Source of the DNA: Deltaproteobacteria bacterium
GTDB lineage: Bacteria; Desulfobacterota; Desulfomonilia; UBA1062
Length of the DNA: 64,000 bases
Direction: 5' to 3'
NCBI GenBank assembly: GCA_029547045.1
Contig: JAKPQL010000006.1
Span: forward strand, 1-64,000
The notes under the pieces are model-generated. The model had not been told where the DNA came from. It saw only the letters and a program-made list of their open reading frames with translations, and did not search any database. Of this stretch, positions 26,900 to 35,994 are shown piece after piece. Both the position numbers and the translations under genes were made by a program. Numbering within the stretch: the stretch's first letter is position 1; the number at the start of each line of letters is the position of its first letter.

Positions 26900-28426
26900 T
26901 CATTCCCGGAAGACACTGCCCACCTTGTCGATGAGATCCTTCGGCAGGAAGGGTTTCTGGAGGAAGACGCTCCCCTTGAGCTCGTCGTCCAGCACCTCGC
27001 CGCCGTACCCGGACATGAACATGACCCTGATGTGCGGCCATATGGACTTCATCTTCTTCGAGAGCATCTTCCCGTCGATCCTGCGCATGACCATGTCGGT
27101 GATGAGCAGGTCGATGTGGCCCTCGAACTGCCTGGCGATCTGGAGGGCGTCTCCGCCGTTGCGCGCGGTCAGGGTCACGTGACCCTGCTGTTTGAGCACC
27201 TCGTTGACGAGGTCCCTCACCGTGTCGTCGTCCTCCACGATGAGAATGGTCTTCGAGGGGGCCGTAACGGCAGAGTCCTGCGCCAGGGACGGCCCATGGG
27301 CTTCTCTGGCGGGGGACTCCGTGGCCGTGGGCAGGAGGATTGAGAAGGTTGTGCCCGAACCCGGCTGTGATTCCACGAAGATGTACCCGTCGGAGGCGTG
27401 GACGATGTTCTGGACGGTCCACAGCCCGATCCCCTTGCCGCCCTCCCGGGTGGAGAAGAAGGGGTCGAAGATCTGCCGCACCACCTCCTGATCCATGCCC
27501 TCTCCCGTGTCCTTCACGGTGAGCAGCACGTATCTCCCGTGGGGGACCTGGGCATAGAGATGCTCGCTGGCGGCATTCACCTCGCAGACGTCAGTGGCTA
27601 TGGTAAGCTCTCCTCCCCTGGGCATGGCGTCCCGCGCATTGGCCGCGAGGTTGACCAGGAGGGTCGCGAACCGGGAAGGCACGATGTTCACCTTTCCCGA
27701 ATCGGGCGCCTTCACGAAATGCAGGGTAATGTTTTCACCCAGCACGTGCCGGATGATGCCCTCCTGGTTGGAGAGTTCCATGTTCAGGTCCACGGGCCGC
27801 GCCTGGGTCGTGCTCTTCCTGCTGAACTCGAGCATCCTCCTGGTGAGGACGGAGGCCTGCCGGCCGGCCTGGCAGATCTGGCTCACCTTCTGGTACTGCG
27901 GGTCGCGTTCGCTCATGGACATCCTGAGGATCTCGGAGTAGCCGTTGATCACCGTGAGGAGGTTGTTGAAGTCATGGGCGAACCCCCCGGCGATCTGGGC
28001 AAGGACCTCTGCGCTGGCGGACTGCATGAGGTTCTGCTCCTGGACCTTGTGGTCGATGATGTCGAGGGCCTGGTAGTGGAACAGGACGACCTTGTTGTCA
28101 CGGACGATGGGGGTTCCGCTGATGAGGAAATACATCACGCGGCCGCCTCTGGCGGACATGCGCAGGTCGTAGTTCACCTCCTTGAGATCGCGGATGCTCT
28201 CCTTCCACCGCTCGATGGCCTTGGGGCGATCGTCCGGGTGGATGAAGTCGAGGATGTTCTTCCCGACGACCGAGCCCAGGTCCTGCTCAGGCCCGAGGAA
28301 CATGTCCTTGGCCTTCTTGTTTATCTTCACAATGAGGCCGTTCGCGTCGGTGACCGTGGCGATTGCTGCGGAGTTCTCGAACAGGTCTTCAAAGAACGTT
28401 GGGTCGAATGGTCTTTCATGTGGCAT
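26900..28426 (-). CDS. Soluble hybrid histidine kinase (PAS-HisKA-HATPase-REC)
   Basis: This 508-residue protein lacks membrane helices. A PAS domain (about residues 12-125) is followed by HisKA with His151 in IAGGFAHDFNN, a HATPase_c domain (NLAANARDAM, DTGEGMD, GKGIGLWT) and a C-terminal receiver (IVEDDD, LITDMVMRRIDGK, LQKPFLPKD). No DNA-binding output is present. A CCGGAG ribosome site precedes the ATG. It lies 132 bp downstream of a second kinase on the same strand, so the two may be co-transcribed. Confidence 0.9.
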   Translation of the reverse strand: MPHERPFDPTFFEDLFENSAAIATVTDANGLIVKINKKAKDMFLGPEQDLGSVVGKNILDFIHPDDRPKAIERWKESIRDLKEVNYDLRMSARGGRVMYFLISGTPIVRDNKVVLFHYQALDIIDHKVQEQNLMQSASAEVLAQIAGGFAHDFNNLLTVINGYSEILRMSMSERDPQYQKVSQICQAGRQASVLTRRMLEFSRKSTTQARPVDLNMELSNQEGIIRHVLGENITLHFVKAPDSGKVNIVPSRFATLLVNLAANARDAMPRGGELTIATDVCEVNAASEHLYAQVPHGRYVLLTVKDTGEGMDQEVVRQIFDPFFSTREGGKGIGLWTVQNIVHASDGYIFVESQPGSGTTFSILLPTATESPAREAHGPSLAQDSAVTAPSKTILIVEDDDTVRDLVNEVLKQQGHVTLTARNGGDALQIARQFEGHIDLLITDMVMRRIDGKMLSKKMKSIWPHIRVMFMSGYGGEVLDDELKGSVFLQKPFLPKDLIDKVGSVFRE

Positions 28427-28558
28427 GCATTCACTCCGGGAGACGCCCCCATGCGAGGGTTGTCGTTCGTGCTGTCTTAAAGATAGTATCGGCAGGGCCG
28501 AAAGGGAAGATGAGCCCCTCAGGGATTGTTGTTCACCCGGGACAATGCCCTGTTTCCT

Positions 28559-30814
28559 CTAGGAAAGCGCCTCATCAAGCACCTGGGAGAGCTCGTTCAG
28601 GTTGAACGGTTTGTTGAGCCTGGCAACGATGAGTGGATTGGAAAGGAAATCGCTCTTCTCGTGCTCGAAGGAGAAACCGGACGATATGACCACGCGGGTG
28701 TCGATGTGGTGCTTCTCCATCTCCTTGAGGGTGTGGTAGCCGTCCAGTTCGGGCATGATCATGTCGAGGATGACCAGGTCGAATCCCTTCTCGTCCCGCT
28801 TGAGGATCTCCATGCATTCGTGGCCGTTGGACGCGGTTTCCACCGCATGGCCCAGGAGGCTGAGCATGTCCCTGCCGATCTCCCGGAGCATGTCCTCATC
28901 GTCCACGATGAGGATGCGGGCCTTGTTCCTCGACGCGGGCTGAACTGCTTTCTCCGCGGGGGACACCCCCTTGTCCTGCGCAGCGCACAGGGGGAGGATC
29001 ACGTTGAAGGTTGTCCCTTTGCCCTCGGTGGAGCTTACCTGGATGCTGCCGCCCGCATTCTTGACGATGTTGTACGCAATGGACAACCCGAGTCCCGTTC
29101 CCTTGTCCGGGCCCTTCTGCTTGGTGCTGAAGAAGGGATCGAAGATCTTGGGCAGGGTGTCGTGGCTGATACCGCACCCGTTGTCCGTGACCTCGATGCG
29201 CACATACTTGCCCGGGGAACCCAGTATGTACTGGCGCATGGAACGCTTGTCCACCACCATGGGGTGCATGGAGATGGAAATGAGTCCGTTCTGGTTGTCC
29301 CCGATGGCATCCTTGGCGTTCACCACCAGGTTGAGGAGGACCTGGATCAGGTGGGTGTGGTCGATGAACACGCGGTAGTCGCTGTCCGAGAGGGCGCCCT
29401 TGATCCTGATGTTCTTGGGTATGGACTTCACCGACATGTCCATCACCTCCCGGATCGCCTGGTTGATGGACATGGATTCCGGCAGACCCTCGTTCCGCTT
29501 TGTGAAGGCGAGCATCTGCCGGATGAGGTCCCTGGCCCTGTCGGTGATGTTCTCCAGGGTGGCGAGGTAGTGCTCCCGCTTGTGCTCGTCCGTGGTGTGC
29601 CTGAGCATGGATATATTGCCCGTGATCCCGGTGAGAATGTTGTTGAAATCATGGGCCACGCCGCCTGCCAGCTCGCCGATGGTCTCCATCTTCTGGGCAT
29701 GGATGAGCTGCAGCTCCATGTGCTTCTTCTCGGAGATGTCCACGGCGGTGAGCACGATGCCCCCGAGGCTCATATTCACGAGGGGGTAGATGCTCACGTC
29801 GAAGACGTCGTCCGATGTATCCGAAAGGACCACCTCGTGGAGGAACTGGGGCACCCGCTCGTACTGCACGTCCCGGATGTTCTTCTGGAACGATGCCACC
29901 TTCCGGCTCAGGGAGAGCACGTCCCGTCCGATCACCGCGCTCAGGGGCTTGTGGAAGATCCGCTCCGTCACGGGGTTGGCCATGATGACCCTGCCTGAGC
30001 TGTCGAGGCACACGATGAGGTTCGGGCTCGACTCGAAGACGCTGCTCATGAGGTTCTTCAGGCTCTCGATGGTCTGTTGGGCCTTTTTCAGGGAGGAGAT
30101 CTCCTGGGCGTTGTACTGCACCTCCATGATCTTCCCGCTCTTCCTGATGACGCTGCCGCTCGCGAGGAGGTATGCGGAACGGCCGTCCTTCGCACGTGCC
30201 CTGAGCTCGAGAATGGGGGTCTCTCCCTTGAGCAGCTGCTGCCAGAACCTGATGTACAGGTCCTTGTCGTCCGGGTGGGAGATGACCAGGATGCTCTTGC
30301 CGATGAGCTCGTTTCTCGAGTACCCCGATATCTCCTCGACCTTCCTGTTCAGCCGCTTGATGTAGCCCAGCGCATCGGTGGTGATGATGAGCTCGTTCGC
30401 GTTCTCGAACAGGGCCTCGAACCGTTCCCTGTTCTCCTTGAGCTGCTCCTCGAGACGTTTGCGTTTCGTGATGTCGTTCACCAGACCGCAGAAACCGATG
30501 ATGTTGTGCTGTTCGTCACGCAGGAGGCTGATGGAATTCTCAATGATCTTGCGGGAATCGTCCCGGAGGATGATCTCGTATTCGATCCGCTGGGGGATGC
30601 CGGTCTGGAATACCTTGTGGAAGGTCTTGAAGACGCGCCTGGCCGTAGCCTTGGTGGTGTAGTCGGCATAGTTCAGGCCGAGGATCTGGTCTTCGGGTAA
30701 TTCAGCGATTTTGCATACGATTTTATTTACGAAGGTGAAGGTTCCGCTGAGGTCTATCTCATAATAGCCCTCTTCCATGTCCTCAAGGATCTGGCGGTAT
30801 TTCATGTCAGCCAT
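28559..30814 (-). CDS. Soluble multi-PAS hybrid histidine kinase (3xPAS-HisKA-HATPase-REC)
   Basis: This 751-residue cytoplasmic kinase has three PAS domains (about residues 8-118, 130-240 and 255-362). HisKA follows with His388 in ELAGGVAHDFNN, then HATPase_c (NLVVNAKDAI, DNGCGIS, GTGLGLSI). A linker leads to a receiver domain (LIVDDEDML, LVILDMIMPELDG, LNKPFN). The ligand or cofactor of the PAS domains cannot be told. The start has GAAGGCAG upstream. It is the larger of two adjacent kinase genes on this strand. Confidence 0.9.
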   Translation of the reverse strand: MADMKYRQILEDMEEGYYEIDLSGTFTFVNKIVCKIAELPEDQILGLNYADYTTKATARRVFKTFHKVFQTGIPQRIEYEIILRDDSRKIIENSISLLRDEQHNIIGFCGLVNDITKRKRLEEQLKENRERFEALFENANELIITTDALGYIKRLNRKVEEISGYSRNELIGKSILVISHPDDKDLYIRFWQQLLKGETPILELRARAKDGRSAYLLASGSVIRKSGKIMEVQYNAQEISSLKKAQQTIESLKNLMSSVFESSPNLIVCLDSSGRVIMANPVTERIFHKPLSAVIGRDVLSLSRKVASFQKNIRDVQYERVPQFLHEVVLSDTSDDVFDVSIYPLVNMSLGGIVLTAVDISEKKHMELQLIHAQKMETIGELAGGVAHDFNNILTGITGNISMLRHTTDEHKREHYLATLENITDRARDLIRQMLAFTKRNEGLPESMSINQAIREVMDMSVKSIPKNIRIKGALSDSDYRVFIDHTHLIQVLLNLVVNAKDAIGDNQNGLISISMHPMVVDKRSMRQYILGSPGKYVRIEVTDNGCGISHDTLPKIFDPFFSTKQKGPDKGTGLGLSIAYNIVKNAGGSIQVSSTEGKGTTFNVILPLCAAQDKGVSPAEKAVQPASRNKARILIVDDEDMLREIGRDMLSLLGHAVETASNGHECMEILKRDEKGFDLVILDMIMPELDGYHTLKEMEKHHIDTRVVISSGFSFEHEKSDFLSNPLIVARLNKPFNLNELSQVLDEALS

Positions 30815-30979
30815 GATGCTGCCTTCGTGTAGAGTATCGGGAACTACTGGGAAAATCTTGAGAGCGCATCTTCACAACCCTTCCATTCCCATTATATATG
30901 ATCATGGACCGAAGGTCCATCACACCCCGGAACCATGGGCACGAAGGGTTCAGGGGAACGCGGAAGGAGGGAATCTGCC

Positions 30980-31174
30980 ATGATGAACCTGGAAGTATCG
31001 AAGGAAGAACTCGCGCTCATCAAGATGCTCCTGGGGAGGGAAGAGCTCTCCACCCGAATCGAGATCCATCATGCACGCATGTCGTTCGAGTACCGTGATT
31101 ACCTGAAGACGCGTGAAAAGGAGATCCGCGATCTCCTCGAGAAGGTGAAGAAGCTGCTGCCTGACGAGTCGTAA
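30980..31174 (+). CDS. Small conserved-looking helical protein, unknown function
   Basis: This is a 64-residue, highly charged, predicted all-helical protein (EVSKEELALIKMLLGREELSTRIE, then a C-terminal coiled-coil-like stretch DYLKTREKEIRDLLEKVKKLL). It has a good ribosome site (GGAAGGAGGG) eight bases before the ATG and codon use like its neighbours, so I believe it is translated. I do not recognise a family. It stands alone between a divergent kinase gene and the MoxR operon. Confidence 0.6.
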   Translation: MMNLEVSKEELALIKMLLGREELSTRIEIHHARMSFEYRDYLKTREKEIRDLLEKVKKLLPDES

Positions 31175-31342
31175 TGTCAGGCGTGGGCATCGCCCGTTTT
31201 TCACGGCCAGGTGAGCGTTCCCGGGAATCAGCCCCGTCCGGGGGCGAAGGAAGATTCCATACCTGCACACCCTGCACCCTCATTCCTGGTGTGTTTCTAT
31301 CCTTCCCTTGAAACAGCACCCCGCAATTCATACAACAGAGGC

Positions 31343-32296
31343 ATGGATGCCGATAGGATGGCAACAATGGAGGTTCCCCCCATGGACATGCACGCAAGGA
31401 TCCGGGACATCATCGTCAGGATGCACGAGGTGTACCTCGGCCAGGACGAGGTCCTCAAGTGTGTCCTGTGCGCCCTGCTCTCCGGAGGCCACGTGCTCCT
31501 GGAGGGAGTGCCGGGCGTGGGCAAGACCCTCATCGCCATCACCCTGGCAAAGCTCCTCCACCTGAGCTTCAAGCGCATCCAGTTCACCAACGACATGCTC
31601 CCTTCGGACGTGACCGGGTTCCATACCTTCAGGAGCGGTTCCTCCTCGCTGGACCTCGTGAAGGGTCCGGTCTTCGCCAGCATCGTCCTGGCGGACGAGA
31701 TCAACAGGACGTCCCCCAAGACCCAGTCCGCACTGCTGGAGGCCATGGAAGAGTCCCAGGTCACCATCGACGGGATCACCTATGCGCTGCCCGAGCCCTT
31801 CATGGTCATTGCCACGCAGAACCCCGCCGAGGTGGTGGGAACCTTCCCCCTTCCGGAGAGCCAGCTTGACCGCTTTCTCCTCAAGGTGAAGGTGGGGTAC
31901 CCTCCCCTTGAGGAGGAGACAGAGATCCTCAGGAAGGACATCGACCATACCGATGCCCTGAGACTCAAGGAAGTCATGGGACACGAAGACGTCCTTTCCC
32001 TCATGAGGGAGACCTCCGCGGTGAAGGTCCACAAGGACGTGCTGGACTATATCGCCAGGGTCGTCCGCTCCACCAGGGCACACCCAGCCATCGAACTCGG
32101 GGTATCCCCGCGCGGGGGTCTCGCCCTGAAGAGGGCATCCCAGGCATGGGCCTTCATCCAGGGAAGGGATTTCGTTACGCCCGGAGACGTGCTGTCAATG
32201 GCTCCCTTCGTTCTGGAGCACAGGATCATTGCCAAGGACGGGGCTCCCCTGGGCGCCCTGGAGACCATCCTCCATGAGGTTACGCTCCCCTTATGA
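31343..32296 (+). CDS. MoxR-family AAA+ ATPase
   Basis: This protein of about 317 residues is a MoxR-type AAA+ ATPase (AAA_3). Walker A is GVPGVGKT, Walker B is VLADEINRTSPKTQSALLEAMEE, and sensor 1 is VIATQNPAE. MoxR proteins act as chaperone-like ATPases on substrates made by neighbouring DUF58 genes. Several in-frame ATGs are possible; ATG 31382 has GGAGG upstream, 31343 gives the longest plausible N-terminus. It overlaps the DUF58 gene by 23 bases. Confidence 0.92.
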   Translation: MDADRMATMEVPPMDMHARIRDIIVRMHEVYLGQDEVLKCVLCALLSGGHVLLEGVPGVGKTLIAITLAKLLHLSFKRIQFTNDMLPSDVTGFHTFRSGSSSLDLVKGPVFASIVLADEINRTSPKTQSALLEAMEESQVTIDGITYALPEPFMVIATQNPAEVVGTFPLPESQLDRFLLKVKVGYPPLEEETEILRKDIDHTDALRLKEVMGHEDVLSLMRETSAVKVHKDVLDYIARVVRSTRAHPAIELGVSPRGGLALKRASQAWAFIQGRDFVTPGDVLSMAPFVLEHRIIAKDGAPLGALETILHEVTLPL

Positions 32297-33206
32297 CATC
32301 ATCAGGCTCCTGAAGCCCCCCCGCGGGTTCAGGCTCACCGTGGCTGGCAGGATCTTCTTCGCCTTCCTGACCATCATCATTCTCATCGCGCTGGCCACGG
32401 GGAACAATCTCCTGTATCTCGTGCTCGCCGGTATGCTCGCGTTCATGATCGTGTCCGGCATCGAGTCTGAGATGAACCTGCGCCACCTCGAGCTCGACCG
32501 GGTCCTGCCCGCGGAGGTCCATGCGGGAATTCCCGCCACGGTGACATACCTCCTGAAGAATCCCCGGAACCGGTCGCACCGGCTGACAATCAACGACCTC
32601 GCCCCGGTACGGATCATGGACCTCCAGGCCGACCAGACCCACTCGGCAGGTACTGACATCACCTTCGGCGCGCGGGGCGTCCACAGGCTGCCCGACATCA
32701 CCATATCCACCACCTACCCGTACGGCCTGTTCGAGAAATCCATCACCTTCGATGCCGCCGGTCAGATCGTGGTGTTCCCCCGCCCCCTGATGTTTTCCCA
32801 CAGACAGGGTGAAGGCGCCCGGGATACAGGCTCCTCGAAGGCGACCGATTCCATATCCCACGTACGACCCTATTCGCCGGGTGACCCGCTGTCTTCGGTG
32901 GTGTGGAAGAAGCAGCACCTGGGCTCCATCTCGAGGGTGTTCGAGGGCGGGTCCGGCATGAGCACGCTGGTGGTCCTGACACCGGGTCCAGACATGGAAA
33001 CCAAGCTGTCTCAGGCCACCTACGTGATAGACGAACTCCACCGTTCGGGACTGGCCTTCGGCCTTGTCCTGAACACGTACTCCAGCGGCATGGACCACTC
33101 CCGGGAACACAAGATTCGGATTCTCACCCGCCTCTCCCAGGCCACAGAGATCCTCCAGCCGTCATGGCAGGACATCCCACCCCATGGGCACGTCATATCC
33201 ATCTGA
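32274..33206 (+). CDS. DUF58 domain membrane protein
   Basis: This 310-residue protein has two adjacent N-terminal membrane segments (about residues 20-60) and a C-terminal DUF58 domain with the hallmark VRPYSPGDPLSSVVWKKQHLG. DUF58 proteins occur almost always with MoxR ATPases and transglutaminase proteins. Their biochemical role is unknown; a vWA-like partner fold is suspected. ATG 32274 lies within the moxR 3' end. The 3' end overlaps the transglutaminase gene by 23 bases. Confidence 0.88.
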   Translation: MRLRSPYDIIRLLKPPRGFRLTVAGRIFFAFLTIIILIALATGNNLLYLVLAGMLAFMIVSGIESEMNLRHLELDRVLPAEVHAGIPATVTYLLKNPRNRSHRLTINDLAPVRIMDLQADQTHSAGTDITFGARGVHRLPDITISTTYPYGLFEKSITFDAAGQIVVFPRPLMFSHRQGEGARDTGSSKATDSISHVRPYSPGDPLSSVVWKKQHLGSISRVFEGGSGMSTLVVLTPGPDMETKLSQATYVIDELHRSGLAFGLVLNTYSSGMDHSREHKIRILTRLSQATEILQPSWQDIPPHGHVISI

Positions 33207-35085
33207 CCTGCCGTTCAGGCTGAAGCTCCTCACCGTGAGCACCTCCCTGGCAGGGATCCTCTGCCTCACCCTGGGCGGACTGCTCCACTGGGCCGCGTTC
33301 ATCGTGTTCGCGGTCGTGCACGGTCTTGTGCTTTCCCATGCATTCGAAAAGGAGGTCGTGGGTGAATGGTCCGCCCGCACGCTCATGTTCCTGCTGATCT
33401 GTTTCGAGGCCTGGCGGGTCTTCCAGTACCGCGGCGAGGCCGTGATCCCCGCCGTGAGGGACCTGATCCTGGCCCTGGCCATGATCAGGCTCGTCATGCA
33501 CAAGACGCCGAGGCAGATCTATCAGATCGTGGGCATTGCGTTCAGCCAGTGCATGCTCGCCACCATCCTCACCATCAGTCCCTGGTTTCTCGGCGGGCTC
33601 ACCCTGATGATCATCCTGGTGCCCATGACGCTGTCCGAGCTGGACGCTTACACGTTTCCATCCCGCACCCCCCGGCGTTTTCCCGGGGCCATGCACTGGG
33701 CCGTTGTGTTCATTGGAATCGTGCTGAGCGGGGCCGTGCTGTTCTATGTGCTGCCCCGACCCGCGTCGTCCATTGTCCGGCACACCCTGGCCACCCGGGA
33801 GCAATACTCCTTCCGGGAAGACGTGGACCTCTCGAGGGGGCCTGCATCCGCGGACGGTTCGGCCATCGTGATGCGGGTCATCTGGACCTCGGGACGAACC
33901 CCTGAGCGGTTCTACCTCTCCGGGGCGCGCCTGGACGGCCTCAACCCGGACGGGTTCTTCCCGCGAGAGACCCCGGGTGAAAGCCCCCCCGTGTCCAGGA
34001 GGTTCTCCGACAGCCTCAGGATATACACCAGTTCCCTGCGCTCGACGACAGTGTTCTTTCCCTTCTGGTTCCACAGCCTCTCCCCGCGAACCTACACCTT
34101 CAGAGGGGAGAACGTCCACTGGGTCTCCGATTTACCCCCGGTCTACGACGTCAGGGTGAGCAGGACACCGACCCCCTCTGCGCCCGGCAGCACGGAGGTG
34201 CCCCCTGAACTCGGTCCGGTCGCGGAGATGGGAAAGCGGCTGGCGGGGCAGGGCAGAACCGCTCTCCGCGTGGACAGGATCGTCCGCTCCCTGAAGCAGG
34301 GATACACGTATACCATGGACCCCGGCAGCGTCCCTCCCGGACGTGACGGGATCGAATGGTTCGTGTTCACCTCCCGGAAGGGGAGCTGCGAACATTTCGC
34401 CGCAGCCCTTGCCGCCATGATCAGGGGATGCGGCATTCCAGCCAGGGTCGTCACGGGTTTCCTGGTGACCGAGTACAATGCATCCGGCGACTACTTCATC
34501 ATCCGGGTCTCGGACGCTCACGCATGGGTGGAGTACTGGGACGAGACATGGCATACCGTGGACGCGACGCCATCGGGCAGGACCGTTCCCTTCATGCGGT
34601 TCCATCTCATCGACGAGCTGCGCTTCCGGTGGCTCAGGTGGGTGATCCAGTATTCCCTGGACGACCAGGTCAGAATCGCCCGCAGCATCTTCGCCACCGG
34701 TCCGCAGGTCACCCGGAAGCTGGAACACCAGTGGCGCTATGCAGCGTACTTCCTGTGCGCAGCAGCAGCCGTCTGGGGAGCGGCCGTCCTTTTCAGGATC
34801 AGGATGCGCTCCCCCTATGAGAAGGTCCGCAGGGAACTTTTGAAAAAGGACCTCCGCCTGGCCCCGCACAGCTCCCATGAGGATCACCTCTCGGCAGTTT
34901 CCAGCCGCTATCCCTGTCTGGAGCCCGTGTTCAGGGAGTATCTCAGGATGTACCTCGCCTGGAGATTCGGCGGCAGGGATGCGGACATGGATGCGCACAC
35001 CAGGCGGATCATCAGTGCCATCAGGGCGGCACCCGGGCGTGGTCAGAAAACCCATTCAGGACGAGGGGGCCGTCTTACGGGGTGA
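33184..35085 (+). CDS. Membrane transglutaminase-like protein (DUF3488-TgpA type)
   Basis: This 633-residue protein has an N-terminal membrane region of about five or six helices (residues about 10-195), an extracytoplasmic transglutaminase-like domain and a further helix near 520, then a DUF4129-like tail. The catalytic triad is visible: Cys402 in GSCEHFAAA, His446 in SDAHAWVEYW and Asp460 in VDATP. TgpA-type proteins may be peptidases or transglutaminases in the periplasm. It is the third gene of the MoxR-DUF58-Tgp module and converges with an OmpA gene, overlapping by 11 bases. Confidence 0.9.
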   Translation: MGTSYPSDLPFRLKLLTVSTSLAGILCLTLGGLLHWAAFIVFAVVHGLVLSHAFEKEVVGEWSARTLMFLLICFEAWRVFQYRGEAVIPAVRDLILALAMIRLVMHKTPRQIYQIVGIAFSQCMLATILTISPWFLGGLTLMIILVPMTLSELDAYTFPSRTPRRFPGAMHWAVVFIGIVLSGAVLFYVLPRPASSIVRHTLATREQYSFREDVDLSRGPASADGSAIVMRVIWTSGRTPERFYLSGARLDGLNPDGFFPRETPGESPPVSRRFSDSLRIYTSSLRSTTVFFPFWFHSLSPRTYTFRGENVHWVSDLPPVYDVRVSRTPTPSAPGSTEVPPELGPVAEMGKRLAGQGRTALRVDRIVRSLKQGYTYTMDPGSVPPGRDGIEWFVFTSRKGSCEHFAAALAAMIRGCGIPARVVTGFLVTEYNASGDYFIIRVSDAHAWVEYWDETWHTVDATPSGRTVPFMRFHLIDELRFRWLRWVIQYSLDDQVRIARSIFATGPQVTRKLEHQWRYAAYFLCAAAAVWGAAVLFRIRMRSPYEKVRRELLKKDLRLAPHSSHEDHLSAVSSRYPCLEPVFREYLRMYLAWRFGGRDADMDAHTRRIISAIRAAPGRGQKTHSGRGGRLTG

Positions 35086-35872
35086 CCAGGATCTCCACGC
35101 GCCGGTTCATCGCCCTGCCTTCCTCGCTCGTCTCGGCGGCGATGGGTCTGGTCCCGGCATACGACGAGACGGAGAGCTTATCCCTGCTGATGCCGTATTC
35201 CTCCAGGGCGGACAGGACCGAGATGGCCCTGGCCGCGGAGAGGTCCCACTGGGTGGGATAGGTCTTGAGGGCCTGCCTGGGCAGGGGAGCGTCGTCCGTA
35301 TGCCCTGCGATGTTCACCGTGAGGGGCTTGAGTTGCTCGAGCCCCATGGCCACCTTTTTCAGCAGGGCGGACCCCCTGGGCATGAGCCAGGCGCTTGCCG
35401 GTGTGGGGAACAGCGCGCGCTGGGGGATGATGATCTTCACCTGGGTTTCCGCCTTCACGATGTAGACCTGGTCGTTCATGCGCTCCGCCTTGAGGAAGGC
35501 GGAGAGGTACTCCGTGGCGTTCGTGAGCCGCCTGCTGGCATCCTTCTGTTCCTGGGAGATCACCCTGAACCTGGCGATCTGCTTGAGCAGCGCCCTGTTC
35601 TCCTCCAGGCACTCGATGTTCCTGTCCAGCAGACTCTGCCTGTCCCCACAGGCTGCTGTCGTGTCCGCACCTGCCTTGTCCAGTTTTGTGAGCGCTTCCC
35701 GGAGTTCCCCCTGGAGACGTTCCTGCTGCGCCTGGCATTCCAGGTGCTGCTTCCTGGATGCATCGAGCTCCGAGAGCACCGTGCGGTATTCCTCCTCCGT
35801 GTACCGGTGCGAGCATGCAGCCAGGGGGAAAAGGGCTGCAAGACAGACAAAAAAGATAAGTATTCTCTTCAT
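35075..35872 (-). CDS. OmpA-domain lipoprotein with coiled coil
   Basis: This 265-residue protein has a lipoprotein signal peptide (MKRILIFF, lipobox LAAC near residue 20). A long coiled-coil region covers about residues 28-115, and a C-terminal OmpA/MotB-type peptidoglycan-binding domain follows (NIAGHTDDAPL, SAARAISVLSALEEYGI, NRRVEILV). It probably tethers the outer membrane to the wall. ATG 35872 is chosen because the signal peptide begins there; the frame is open upstream. Confidence 0.88.
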   Translation of the reverse strand: MKRILIFFVCLAALFPLAACSHRYTEEEYRTVLSELDASRKQHLECQAQQERLQGELREALTKLDKAGADTTAACGDRQSLLDRNIECLEENRALLKQIARFRVISQEQKDASRRLTNATEYLSAFLKAERMNDQVYIVKAETQVKIIIPQRALFPTPASAWLMPRGSALLKKVAMGLEQLKPLTVNIAGHTDDAPLPRQALKTYPTQWDLSAARAISVLSALEEYGISRDKLSVSSYAGTRPIAAETSEEGRAMNRRVEILVTP

Positions 35873-35954
35873 TTGTGCCGCCACCATAGCTCCTTCTTCC
35901 CCGGGTGTCAATCTCGGACGACCTGCTGAATCGTGCCCGAGCCCTGGGCCGAGG

Positions 35955-35984
35955 TGGACAACGGGACCTACACCTGTCTATAAT
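35955..35984 (+). promoter_or_regulatory. lptF promoter
   Basis: TGGACA (35955-35960) and a perfect TATAAT (35979-35984) are separated by 18 bp. The expected transcript start falls only a few bases before the lptF ATG. Confidence 0.55.
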
Positions 35985-35994
35985 CACGGCCAGT

